A stretch of DNA of 64,000 bases from an uncultured Roseovarius sp. GTDB lineage: Bacteria > Pseudomonadota > Alphaproteobacteria > Rhodobacterales > Rhodobacteraceae. The stretch's first letter is position 1; the number at the start of each line of letters is the position of its first letter. The stretch spans positions 1,514,165 through 1,578,164 of the forward strand of contig CANMOU010000001.1 in assembly GCA_947499555.1 (NCBI GenBank), given 5' to 3'. A program made the translations under genes and the position numbers. Below the pieces are notes generated by a model that did not search any database, had not been told where the DNA came from, and saw nothing but the letters and a program-made list of their open reading frames with translations. Positions 34,619 to 42,413 of the stretch are shown here, in pieces.

Positions 34619-35944
34619 TTAATTTCCGTACACATATTGCGGCAGCCACAGAGCGATCTGCGGGAAAAGCATGATGACGGTGAGCGCCAGCACCATGACT
34701 GCGACAAAGGGGATGATAGAGCGGTAAATGTCGCCCAAGGTGATCTCGGGGGGCGACATGGCACGCATCAGAAAGAGGTTATAGCCGAAAGGCGGGGTCA
34801 TATAGGCGATCTGCGTGGTGATCGTGTATAGCACACCATACCAGATCAGATCGAAACCCAGTGACCCCACCAGCGGGATGTAAAGCGGCGCGACAATCAC
34901 CAGCATTGCCGTGTCGTCCAGGAAAGTGCCCATCAGGATAAAGCTCAGCTGCATCAGGATCAGGATCATCCAGGGGCTCAGGCCCAGCCGTTCAGTGAAA
35001 AGGCTCTCAATGGCCTTCACCGCACCCAGCCCGTCGAACACGGCACCAAATGCCAGGGCCGCCAAGATGATCCACATGAACATGCAGGTGATGCCAAGCG
35101 TGTTGCGCACGGAGGTTTCAAAAACCGTCCAAGTCATCCGGCCCTTGAGGACTGCCGCCAGAAAGGCCGTTATCGCGCCAATCGCCGAGCTTTCCACCAG
35201 CGATGTCCAGCCGTTCACAAACGGGATCATCATCGCGAAGAAAATCGCAAAGGGCAGCAACCCGGCCAAGAGCAGACGATATTTCTCGGCCATGGGCATT
35301 TGGCGTTCTTCTTCGGATAAGACCGGTCCGAGGCCGGGGTTCATGCGGCAGCGGATCGCGATGTAGATGATGAACATCGCCGCCATCATTAGGCCAGGTA
35401 TGATCCCGGCGAGCCAGAGCTGTCCAACAGGTTGACGTGCGATCATGGCGTAAAGGACCAGCACAACAGACGGTGGCACCAGGATACCAAGTGAGCTGCC
35501 CGCCTGGATAACCCCCGTCACCATGCGTTTGTCATAACCCCGGCGCAAAAGCTCGGGCAGCGCGATGGTGGCCCCGATGGCCATGCCTGCTACGCTAAGT
35601 CCGTTCATGGCCGAGATCAGCACCATTAGACCAATCGTGCCAATCGCCAAGCCGCCACGCAGTCCACCCATCCAGACATGGAACATGCGATATAGATCGT
35701 CGGCGATCCGGCTTTCAGAAAGGATGTAGCCCATGAAGACGAACATCGGCACCGTGAGCAGCGGATACCATCGCATAAGCTTGATCGACTGCGCAAAGGC
35801 AATGTCAAACCCGCCTCGGTCCCCCCACAAGGCCAGGGCCGCAATAACCGCAACAAAACCAATTGCGCCAAAGACTCTTTGCCCGCTGAACAAGAGCAAC
35901 ATCATGGTCGCGAACATGAGAAGGGCGATGACCTCGTAACTCAC
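34619..35944 (-). CDS. dctM: TRAP transporter large permease (DctM)
   Basis: A 441-residue membrane protein with about 12 transmembrane segments, the ion-coupled translocation subunit of the TRAP system. MNGLSVAGMAIGATIALPELLRRGYDKRMVTGVIQAGSSLGILVPPS and FLDDTAMLVIVAPLYIPL are the family motifs. Its start overlaps the DctQ stop (ATGA). Confidence 0.93.
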   Translation of the reverse strand: MSYEVIALLMFATMMLLLFSGQRVFGAIGFVAVIAALALWGDRGGFDIAFAQSIKLMRWYPLLTVPMFVFMGYILSESRIADDLYRMFHVWMGGLRGGLAIGTIGLMVLISAMNGLSVAGMAIGATIALPELLRRGYDKRMVTGVIQAGSSLGILVPPSVVLVLYAMIARQPVGQLWLAGIIPGLMMAAMFIIYIAIRCRMNPGLGPVLSEEERQMPMAEKYRLLLAGLLPFAIFFAMMIPFVNGWTSLVESSAIGAITAFLAAVLKGRMTWTVFETSVRNTLGITCMFMWIILAALAFGAVFDGLGAVKAIESLFTERLGLSPWMILILMQLSFILMGTFLDDTAMLVIVAPLYIPLVGSLGFDLIWYGVLYTITTQIAYMTPPFGYNLFLMRAMSPPEITLGDIYRSIIPFVAVMVLALTVIMLFPQIALWLPQYVYGN

Positions 35945-36513
35945 TGCACCGCCTCCTCACCGCGCAGGCGCAGGATGTCTTTGCAAAGCTCTGATGTCGC
36001 TTGTAGCAGCATCAGGATGATGCCGAAGCACATGACCGATTTGATGGGCCAGAGATACGGTCGCCAAATTGTGCGGCTGCGTTCCAGCGTTCCAACCGAC
36101 TTTTCGCCTGTCGCCAGATCGGCAAAAAACCCAACCGGGTTTGATCCAAAATGGCCCAGGGAATAAGCCGTGGAACTTAGCCCGCCCCAAAGCAACACAC
36201 CAAGATAGGTGATCAGGCATAGGACCATGATCGCATCCGTGGCCGCTTTGCGCCTGACCGACCAGTTCTCATAAAAAAGATCCATGCGCACATGAGATCC
36301 CATCTGGATCGCATAAGGCCCACCAAGGAAGAAGTAAGCGATCATCGAAAACTGGGCGACTTCCAGTGTCCACAGCGATGGTTGGTCGGAAAACTTGCTG
36401 ATGGTCGACCACAGGAGCACCGCCATCATGGCGAAAATCCCATACATGATGAACCGCCCCACATAGTAGTTGAAGGTGTCGACCCAGCGGATATAGGTGC
36501 GCATGACCGTCAT
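35941..36513 (-). CDS. dctQ: TRAP transporter small permease (DctQ)
   Basis: A 190-residue protein with four transmembrane segments (FIMYGIFAMMAVLLW, FSMIAYFFLGGPYAIQ, AIMVLCLITYLGVLLWGG, SVMCFGIILMLLQATSEL). The phrase GGPYAIQMGSHVRMD is the DctQ signature. It overlaps dctM downstream and the amidohydrolase upstream, so all four are translated together. Confidence 0.92.
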   Translation of the reverse strand: MTVMRTYIRWVDTFNYYVGRFIMYGIFAMMAVLLWSTISKFSDQPSLWTLEVAQFSMIAYFFLGGPYAIQMGSHVRMDLFYENWSVRRKAATDAIMVLCLITYLGVLLWGGLSSTAYSLGHFGSNPVGFFADLATGEKSVGTLERSRTIWRPYLWPIKSVMCFGIILMLLQATSELCKDILRLRGEEAVQ

Positions 36514-37286
36514 GATGCGCGACCGCCATGGCGGGGGCTTTGCACGGTCTCCAGTGCCTGCCCAATCCAGCGCGTCAGTGTCTCTCCCATTGCCTGGCAG
36601 TTCTCGGGCGTGGAGATAAGATCGCTCCTGACTTCAATCATCACGTTCAGCAGGTCCCTGCGCATCCCTTGTCTTTTTAGGGTATGCGTCACGCCATCAG
36701 CCGGGCCATAGGGCTCATTTCGCCGGACCTCATATCCGCAAGCCACGTTGAGAAGAGCATCTGCGAGCCGCGCATCGTCGTCATGCAAGATGCCAATCTC
36801 CACGTCCCGCTTTTCACCGTGAAAAATGGGCGTGAAACTATGCACAGTGACCAAGACCGGTGCCGACTTGCGCTCAGACAGGGCTTGCCTGACCGCCTTT
36901 TCAAATGGTCTGTAAAATATCTCCGTTCTGGCACGACGTGCCTCATCAGAAAGACACTGATTTCCAGGTATCTCATAGACCTCGCTCACAGCAGGGATCG
37001 CACTGGCGGCTTCGGGCGGGCGATTGCAATCATAGACCAAGCGCGAGACACAGCCCGCGACAAGCACCGCATCGAGGCTTTGCGACATCGCTTTCGCCGT
37101 GTCCAACGCACCCGGATCCCAGGCGATATGGCTGCGTGCCGCCTCTGGGTCGAGGCCGAGATTGTTGAAGTTTGCCGGGATGAACGGACTGGCATGCTCG
37201 CAGACCAGAACAACGTCATGCGAACCAACTGGATTGATCACGTCAACCACCGTGCCCATGACATTTGTTGTAACGGCATCGATCAT
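36510..37286 (-). CDS. N-formylglutamate amidohydrolase-family enzyme
   Basis: A 258-residue zinc hydrolase of the HutG/FGase family. DVVLVCEHASPFIPANFNNLG (about residue 18) and LVTVHSFTPIFHGEKRDVEIGIL hold the conserved E-H and H-S-F motifs, and SRLVYDCNRPPEA and PYGPADGVTHTL are further family blocks. It releases formate (or another acyl group) from an N-formyl amino acid. No other hut gene is present, so the substrate may be an N-formyl or N-acyl intermediate of the pathway this operon serves. ATG at 37286 has GGAGG upstream; a longer frame into the divergent promoter is rejected. Confidence 0.87.
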   Translation of the reverse strand: MIDAVTTNVMGTVVDVINPVGSHDVVLVCEHASPFIPANFNNLGLDPEAARSHIAWDPGALDTAKAMSQSLDAVLVAGCVSRLVYDCNRPPEAASAIPAVSEVYEIPGNQCLSDEARRARTEIFYRPFEKAVRQALSERKSAPVLVTVHSFTPIFHGEKRDVEIGILHDDDARLADALLNVACGYEVRRNEPYGPADGVTHTLKRQGMRRDLLNVMIEVRSDLISTPENCQAMGETLTRWIGQALETVQSPRHGGRAS

Positions 37287-37351
37287 CCCGCCCTCCACTG
37301 AAGATTTTTCTTCAAGGCCCTCATAGCTGTCAAATGTTTTTTGATGAATTA

Positions 37352-37378
37352 TTTTACATCCTCCGCCATTATGTAAAA
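37352..37378. promoter_or_regulatory. Candidate RpiR operator (inverted repeat)
   Basis: TTTTACAT at 37352-37359 and ATGTAAAA at 37371-37378 form perfect 8-base inverted arms 11 bases apart, midway in the 134-base gap between the amidohydrolase and the divergent RpiR gene. The centre-to-centre distance is about two helical turns, suiting a dimeric regulator. Confidence 0.6.
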
Positions 37379-37420
37379 AATCGCCCATGTGCTGGGCACT
37401 TGATCTTTGAAAGGTTTGGC

Positions 37421-38284
37421 GTGAGCACGAACACGGTTGCCGAAAAGCTCGAATTGCGGTCAAGCGAGCTCACGCGCTCTGAACGCCAGCTTTGCGATGT
37501 CATCTTGCAAAACTATCCCGCCTCTGGCCTTGGAACGATCACCTCGCTGGCTGAAGCGGCGGAAGTATCCACGCCTACGGTGGCACGGCTTGTTCAGAAA
37601 CTCGGTTTTTCCGGCTTTCCCGGCTTCCAACGAGCTTTGCGTGCTGAGTTGAATGAAAAAATATCCAGCCCGCTGACAAAGCGTGCCTCATGGGTCGATG
37701 ATGCACCCGAGGATCATATCCTGAATCGCTTCACCAAGGCGGTCATCGACAATATCGGCCAGTCGATGGCAAAGATTGACCCGAAAGAGTTTGCGCTTTG
37801 CTGTGATCTGATTGGTGATCCGTCTCGCAAGGTCTATGTGATTGGCGGGCGGATCACGCGCACGCTGGCAGACTACTTTTTCCTGCATCTTCAGGTCATC
37901 CGGGATGACGTTGTCCAGATCACCTCTAGCTCAAATGCGTGGCCGCATTACCTTCTTGATCTGAAAGCAAATGATATTGTCGTCATTTTCGATATCAGGC
38001 GGTACGAGAACGGCACTTTGAAGCTGGCGAAGATGGCGCGCGAAAGAGGTGCAGAGATCATTCTTTTTTCGGATCAGTGGATGTCTCCGGTCGCGGAGCA
38101 TGCAACAGTTTCGTATTCAAGCCATATCGCCGTGCCATCCGCGTGGGATTCGAACCTGACGCTTATGTTGATGTCAGAGATCGTCATCGCAGAAGTTCAG
38201 GAACGGGATTGGGAACATACTCAGTCACGTATGGAGGCACTTGAGGACATGTTTGACAGAACCAAGCTTTTCCGGAAATTCTAA
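37421..38284 (+). CDS. RpiR/MurR-family transcriptional regulator
   Basis: A 287-residue regulator: N-terminal helix-turn-helix of the RpiR type (LTRSERQLCDVILQNYPASG ... TSLAEAAEVSTPTVARLVQKLGFSGFPGFQRALRAEL) and a C-terminal SIS domain (about residues 125-260; KVYVIGGRITRTLADYFFLHLQ, DIVVIFDIRRYENGTLKLAKMARERGAEIILFSDQ). SIS domains normally bind phosphosugars, but roseobacter members often control amine or amino acid uptake operons. GTG start at 37421 has AAAGG upstream. It is divergent from the amidohydrolase/TRAP operon and convergent with potC, so it may control either. Confidence 0.88.
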   Translation: MSTNTVAEKLELRSSELTRSERQLCDVILQNYPASGLGTITSLAEAAEVSTPTVARLVQKLGFSGFPGFQRALRAELNEKISSPLTKRASWVDDAPEDHILNRFTKAVIDNIGQSMAKIDPKEFALCCDLIGDPSRKVYVIGGRITRTLADYFFLHLQVIRDDVVQITSSSNAWPHYLLDLKANDIVVIFDIRRYENGTLKLAKMARERGAEIILFSDQWMSPVAEHATVSYSSHIAVPSAWDSNLTLMLMSEIVIAEVQERDWEHTQSRMEALEDMFDRTKLFRKF

Positions 38285-38305
38285 TTGTTCGGCATTCCCG
38301 ACGGC

Positions 38306-39160
38306 TTATCGCTTTGCGTTCTGGAAGAGCAAAGAGATGAGCCCGATCGCGGCAGAAACAACAATAAGCAACAAAGAAACCGCGTTCAGCACCGGGGTCG
38401 AGCCTTGCTTGAGCTTGTCGAACATCGTGATGGTCAGCGGCGACTCTGATCCGACCAGCATCAGTGTGGTATTGAAGTTTTCGAAGCTCATCAGCACGGA
38501 GACAATTGCGGACGCGACGATAGCCGGGAAAAGAAATGGCAAGGTGATCTGACGGATGGCCCCCCACTGACTGGCACCAAGGTTGAGCGCGGCCTCTTCA
38601 AGGCTTGGATCGAATTTCTGTAGGCGGGCGGAAATGACAAGCGTGGCGAAGGTGGCAATGAAGGAAAACTGTCCAAGGATCACCAGAAGCAATCCGGGCC
38701 TGAGGCTGTCAAACCAAAGACCCGTCGCATCCTCTAGCGTGTTGGCCACGCTGCTTGAGAAGACCAGAATTGAAATGCCAAGGATCACGCCCGGAATGAT
38801 CAGCGGCAAGAGCATGAGCATGTAAAGAAGCGCCTTGCCGCGAAATTCATGGCGGACAAAAAGAAAGGCGTTGCAGATTCCCACCGCCACCGCCAAACCT
38901 GCAACCCAGACCGCAACAAATGCCGATGTTCCAATGGCGCGCAGGATGGATCGCTCATTGAACACACCGATGAACGGGGCGTCTGTGCCAAAAAACCAAG
39001 CCAGCGTGAAGCCTTCCCAGGGCAGTGATGGGAAGACACTGTTGTTGAACGCAAAGACGCAGACCACCGACAAGGGCAGCGCAAGGTAGATGAAAAACGC
39101 AACCACATAGGCGCGGTAGCACCATTTGGTGATGTTGGATTGGGGCACCGTTGGGATCAT
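38306..39160 (-). CDS. potC: Spermidine/putrescine-type ABC permease (PotC)
   Basis: A 284-residue inner-membrane permease with six transmembrane segments. The EAA loop reads LEEAALNLGASQWGAIRQITLPFLFPAI (about residues 185-212), as in PotC/YdcV proteins. One base separates it from potB. Last gene of the potD-A-B-C operon. Confidence 0.92.
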   Translation of the reverse strand: MIPTVPQSNITKWCYRAYVVAFFIYLALPLSVVCVFAFNNSVFPSLPWEGFTLAWFFGTDAPFIGVFNERSILRAIGTSAFVAVWVAGLAVAVGICNAFLFVRHEFRGKALLYMLMLLPLIIPGVILGISILVFSSSVANTLEDATGLWFDSLRPGLLLVILGQFSFIATFATLVISARLQKFDPSLEEAALNLGASQWGAIRQITLPFLFPAIVASAIVSVLMSFENFNTTLMLVGSESPLTITMFDKLKQGSTPVLNAVSLLLIVVSAAIGLISLLFQNAKR

Positions 39161-39161
39161 C

Positions 39162-40025
39162 TCAGCGCCCCATCGTGTTGGACAGCGATTGGCGGGAAAG
39201 CTTCAAGCCAAAGAAGACCATTGCCGACGAGAGCGCCAGAAGCAGGAACCCAAATGCAGATCCCAGTTCCCAGTTAAACCGCGTGATGAACTGAGTGTAG
39301 ATCATTCCGGTGAACCACAGGCTGTCCTTGCCGCCCAAAAGGATCGGGGTGAGGTAGTTTCCAAGAGACAACATGAACACCACGATGCAGCCCGAAACGA
39401 TGCCCGGCATCGCGTGCGGAATGACGATTTCACGCATGACAGAAAGGCTTGTGCCTCCCAGATCGTAACCAGCTTCGATCAGGCTGTCGTCAAGGCTGTC
39501 GAGGGTCGTGACCAACGGCACCACCATGAAAAGGATCGAGGTATAAACCAGCCCCACCATGATGGCCGCGTCGTTATAGAGAAATTCGATTGGCCCGGAG
39601 GTAAGGCCGACATACTGCAGAAAGTTCGAGAAAACGCCGGTTTCGCGAAGCAGGATCATCCAGCCATACGTGCGGACCAGTTCTGACACCCAGAAGGGTA
39701 TCATGCACATCAGAAAGAGCGTTGTTTTCGTGCGCCCCTTGGTGAGCTTCGCAATGTAATAGGCAATCGGAAACCCGAGAATGAGTGTCAGGGCGGTTGC
39801 CAGCATCGACATGATCGCCGTGCGCGCAAAGGTCCGCCAATAAAGCGGCTCGGTAAAGAACGCGGCGTAGTTTCCAAACCCTATCTCATACTCGCGCACC
39901 CCCACCTTTTCCGAGACCGAGACGACGAAAAGGCCGATATGCGGCAATATGATTAAGAGAAACAGCCACAAGAGCAGCGGAGCCAGCAGAAGAAGAAGGC
40001 CAAGCCGAGAGGCATCCCGCGACAT
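39162..40025 (-). CDS. potB: Spermidine/putrescine-type ABC permease (PotB)
   Basis: A 287-residue permease with six predicted membrane spans and the EAA loop LIEAGYDLGGTSLSVMREIVIPHAMPGI. Its ATG at 40025 overlaps the potA stop by one base (TGATG), the usual coupling arrangement. The frame extends nine codons further into potA, which I reject. Confidence 0.92.
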   Translation of the reverse strand: MSRDASRLGLLLLLAPLLLWLFLLIILPHIGLFVVSVSEKVGVREYEIGFGNYAAFFTEPLYWRTFARTAIMSMLATALTLILGFPIAYYIAKLTKGRTKTTLFLMCMIPFWVSELVRTYGWMILLRETGVFSNFLQYVGLTSGPIEFLYNDAAIMVGLVYTSILFMVVPLVTTLDSLDDSLIEAGYDLGGTSLSVMREIVIPHAMPGIVSGCIVVFMLSLGNYLTPILLGGKDSLWFTGMIYTQFITRFNWELGSAFGFLLLALSSAMVFFGLKLSRQSLSNTMGR

Positions 40026-41134
40026 CAAGATGACCTTTCGACCAGATAGCAACGGGCTTTGCTCGGGTGCCAGCCGACGAAGACGCTGTCGCCTTCGTGC
40101 AAATCCGAAAAAGCGCCAGTTTGAGGCAAGGCGACAGTAAGCGTTGCCCCGAAAGCGGTGTCTTTCAGGGTCACCATGCTGTTGGCCCCGTTGAAAAGAA
40201 CCGACGTGACCACTCCGGCAGTGACGTTCTGATCGTCGTCAAAACTATCCTCGGTTTTGCTCAACTCAATCGCTTCCGGTCTCAGGAAGACCTCGACGTT
40301 TTGACCTTCCGCAATATCGGAACCCACGCCTTCGACCGTGATCTTTGCGCCCGACTCTGGTTCAAGCGACAGGGTCGATCCGCCTTTGCCAGTGACTTTC
40401 GCTTTGAACCGGTTTGCCTCTCCCACGAAGCCCGCCACGAAAGCCGTCGCAGGGGCATGATATATGTCGTGCGGGGTGCCGATCTGCTCAAACCGCCCAT
40501 GATTCATCACAGCGACATTGTCGCTCATGACCAGGGCCTCGGATTGATCATGAGTGATGTAGACGAAGGTCGTGTTGAATTCGTGCTGCAATGCCTTGAG
40601 TTCGATCTTCATATGTTCGCGCAGCTTGAGATCAAGCGCACCAAGAGGTTCGTCAAGCAAAAGGACATCCGGTTCGAGCACCATGCACCGGGCTATCGCG
40701 ACGCGTTGTTTCTGACCGCCCGAAAGCTGATCTACGCGGCGGTCGGTGATACCGGGCAGCCCGACGCGTGCAAGCACCTCTTCGACACGTGTTTTGATCT
40801 CGGACCGACCGACGCCGCGCTGACGCAGGCCAAAGCCAACATTCTCGCCAATACTCATCGTGGGGAAAAGCGCCAGATGTTGAAAGACCATGGAAACCGG
40901 ACGCTTGTTCGGCGGCACCCCGATCATGGAATTGCCCTTGATCAGAAGTTCGCCCCCAGTCGGCGTTTGGAACCCAGCGACCATACGCAGAAGCGTCGTC
41001 TTTCCGCAGCCCGAAGGCCCAAGGATTGAAAAGAACGACCCTTGCGGCACCTCGAAACTGACATGATCGACCGCGCGGAAGCGATCAAAATCCTTGACCA
41101 GATCACGACAGACAAGATCGGGGGCTTCCGTCAT
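40025..41134 (-). CDS. potA: Spermidine/putrescine-type ABC ATPase (PotA)
   Basis: A 369-residue ATPase: Walker A LGPSGCGKTTLL, signature LSGGQKQRVAIARCM, Walker B VLLLDEPLGALDL, and switch histidine in VYITHDQSEAL. The C-terminal 120 residues form a TOBE regulatory domain (VEVFLRPEAIELS). It energises PotBC import of a polyamine-like solute. Confidence 0.94.
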   Translation of the reverse strand: MTEAPDLVCRDLVKDFDRFRAVDHVSFEVPQGSFFSILGPSGCGKTTLLRMVAGFQTPTGGELLIKGNSMIGVPPNKRPVSMVFQHLALFPTMSIGENVGFGLRQRGVGRSEIKTRVEEVLARVGLPGITDRRVDQLSGGQKQRVAIARCMVLEPDVLLLDEPLGALDLKLREHMKIELKALQHEFNTTFVYITHDQSEALVMSDNVAVMNHGRFEQIGTPHDIYHAPATAFVAGFVGEANRFKAKVTGKGGSTLSLEPESGAKITVEGVGSDIAEGQNVEVFLRPEAIELSKTEDSFDDDQNVTAGVVTSVLFNGANSMVTLKDTAFGATLTVALPQTGAFSDLHEGDSVFVGWHPSKARCYLVERSS

Positions 41135-41155
41135 GGCACGTCCGCATTAGTGGAT

Positions 41156-41180
41156 AAAAAAGGGCGCCCGGTGGCGCCCT
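41156..41180 (-). terminator. Intra-operon terminator between potD and potA
   Basis: On the reverse strand an 8-bp perfect stem AGGGCGCC / GGCGCCCT with a 4-base loop is followed by a run of five or more T. It lies between the potD stop and the potA start, so it should cut most transcripts after potD and give more binding protein than ATPase and permease. Confidence 0.85.
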
Positions 41181-41200
41181 CTTGAGAATTAAGCGATCAA

Positions 41201-42262
41201 TCAATTAGCCGCGTTGACGCGATCAAGCGTTGCACCCTCAAGTGCCTCAAGCCCTGCAGGCACCGGCGGATACCATTTGATATTGTCAATCGCTTCCTGA
41301 TCAAAGCTGCCCTGGTAGCGGGCCTTGAGATCCGCGCTGACACCGGCGTCACCATCAACCGCCGCCGTGAAATTACCGGCAGTGTTGGTGATCATCGCAG
41401 CAATGTCAGGCCGCATTACGAAGTTGATCCAATCATATGCGGCATCATCAGCGCGACCGCGGGCTGGTAGTGCGAAGGTATCGATCCAGCCAAGCGCGCC
41501 AGATTCAGGTGCCACGAAGGTGATATCGGGGTTGTCGGCATTGAGCTGCCAGCCGCCCGTATCCCACGCCATCGAGGCAACAACTTCTCCTGAGCGGAGC
41601 AGGTTCTTGATCTCATCCCCACCTTCCCAATACGTCTTCACGTTGGGCTTGCACTCGGTCAGCTTGGCTTCAACCTGATCAAGAATGCCCTGATAGGCAT
41701 CCGTGTCGGAATAAGCAGAAAATGGATCGAGCCCCATAGAGTAAGCGAACCCGATCAGGGTTGGGCGTTTGAGGCGGTAAGAAACCTTGCCGGACACCGA
41801 CGCATCGCAAAGGTCTGTGTAATCCTTCACATCGCCGGCCGCTGCGGTGTTCACAACAAGCCCGCTGGTTCCCCAGACATGGGGTAGCCCATATACCTCA
41901 CCTTCGTAGGTGGTGTTGCCTGCCGTCGCCTCGAGCATGGACGGGATGAATAGGTCGGATTGCACGCGCGACATGTCGATGGGTTTGTAAATCCCGAATT
42001 CCTCTTGCGCGCTGGTGATCCGGTCCTGGCTTGGCTGCGCCAAATCGAACCCACCACCATTTGTCGCACGAAGCTTGGCGATCATCTCTTCATTGTTGGA
42101 CGTGGTCACCTCGACGGTATGACCGGTCTCTTCTTCGAACTTTGCGATTACGTCTTCCGGCGCATAGCCGCCCCATGTGAGCAGTCGGAGCGTTTCGGCC
42201 TGCGCCCCGGAAACCGCGAAAGACAAAGCGAATGCGACGGTTGAAACAGCTTTGATATGCAT
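41201..42262 (-). CDS. potD: Spermidine/putrescine-type ABC solute-binding protein (PotD)
   Basis: A 353-residue periplasmic protein with a Sec signal (HIKAVSTVAFALSFAVSGAQ, cleavage after AQA). TLRLLTWGGYAPEDVIAKFEEETG is the PotD/PotF opening, and GYAPEDVIAKF, YGLPHVWGTSGLVVNT and WYPPVPAGLEAL are family blocks. AGAGGGTGG precedes the ATG at 42262. The polyamine-binding acidic residues are not certain from sequence alone, so related cationic solutes are possible. First gene of the operon. Confidence 0.92.
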   Translation of the reverse strand: MHIKAVSTVAFALSFAVSGAQAETLRLLTWGGYAPEDVIAKFEEETGHTVEVTTSNNEEMIAKLRATNGGGFDLAQPSQDRITSAQEEFGIYKPIDMSRVQSDLFIPSMLEATAGNTTYEGEVYGLPHVWGTSGLVVNTAAAGDVKDYTDLCDASVSGKVSYRLKRPTLIGFAYSMGLDPFSAYSDTDAYQGILDQVEAKLTECKPNVKTYWEGGDEIKNLLRSGEVVASMAWDTGGWQLNADNPDITFVAPESGALGWIDTFALPARGRADDAAYDWINFVMRPDIAAMITNTAGNFTAAVDGDAGVSADLKARYQGSFDQEAIDNIKWYPPVPAGLEALEGATLDRVNAAN

Positions 42263-42378
42263 TGAAAAATCCACCCTCTTGAATTGCAGCTTTGATCATT
42301 TAGCGCCGCAAATTTGCATAAGTCCATCCCGGATATGCCAGATCTGTAACAGAACAATGACCGGGAAAGCGTGGTGAC

Positions 42379-42411
42379 TTGCCCCTCGAACAAAAAGAAC
42401 ATATCAAGAAC
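42379..42411 (+). promoter_or_regulatory. SOS promoter with LexA box before the radical SAM/UdgX operon
   Basis: GAACATATCAAGAAC at 42397-42411 is a perfect GAAC-N7-GAAC, the LexA box of alphaproteobacteria (GTTC-N7-GTTC on the other strand). A possible promoter overlaps it: TTGCCC at 42379-42384, a 17-base spacer and TATCAA at 42402-42407. The predicted transcript start falls on or beside the ATG at 42414 and no Shine-Dalgarno is visible, so the message may be leaderless. A third GAAC lies at 42388-42391. Confidence 0.75.
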
Positions 42412-42413
42412 AT

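Noticed and set aside
40067-41029. 320-codon forward open frame
   Set aside because: Antisense to potA; only shadow coding.
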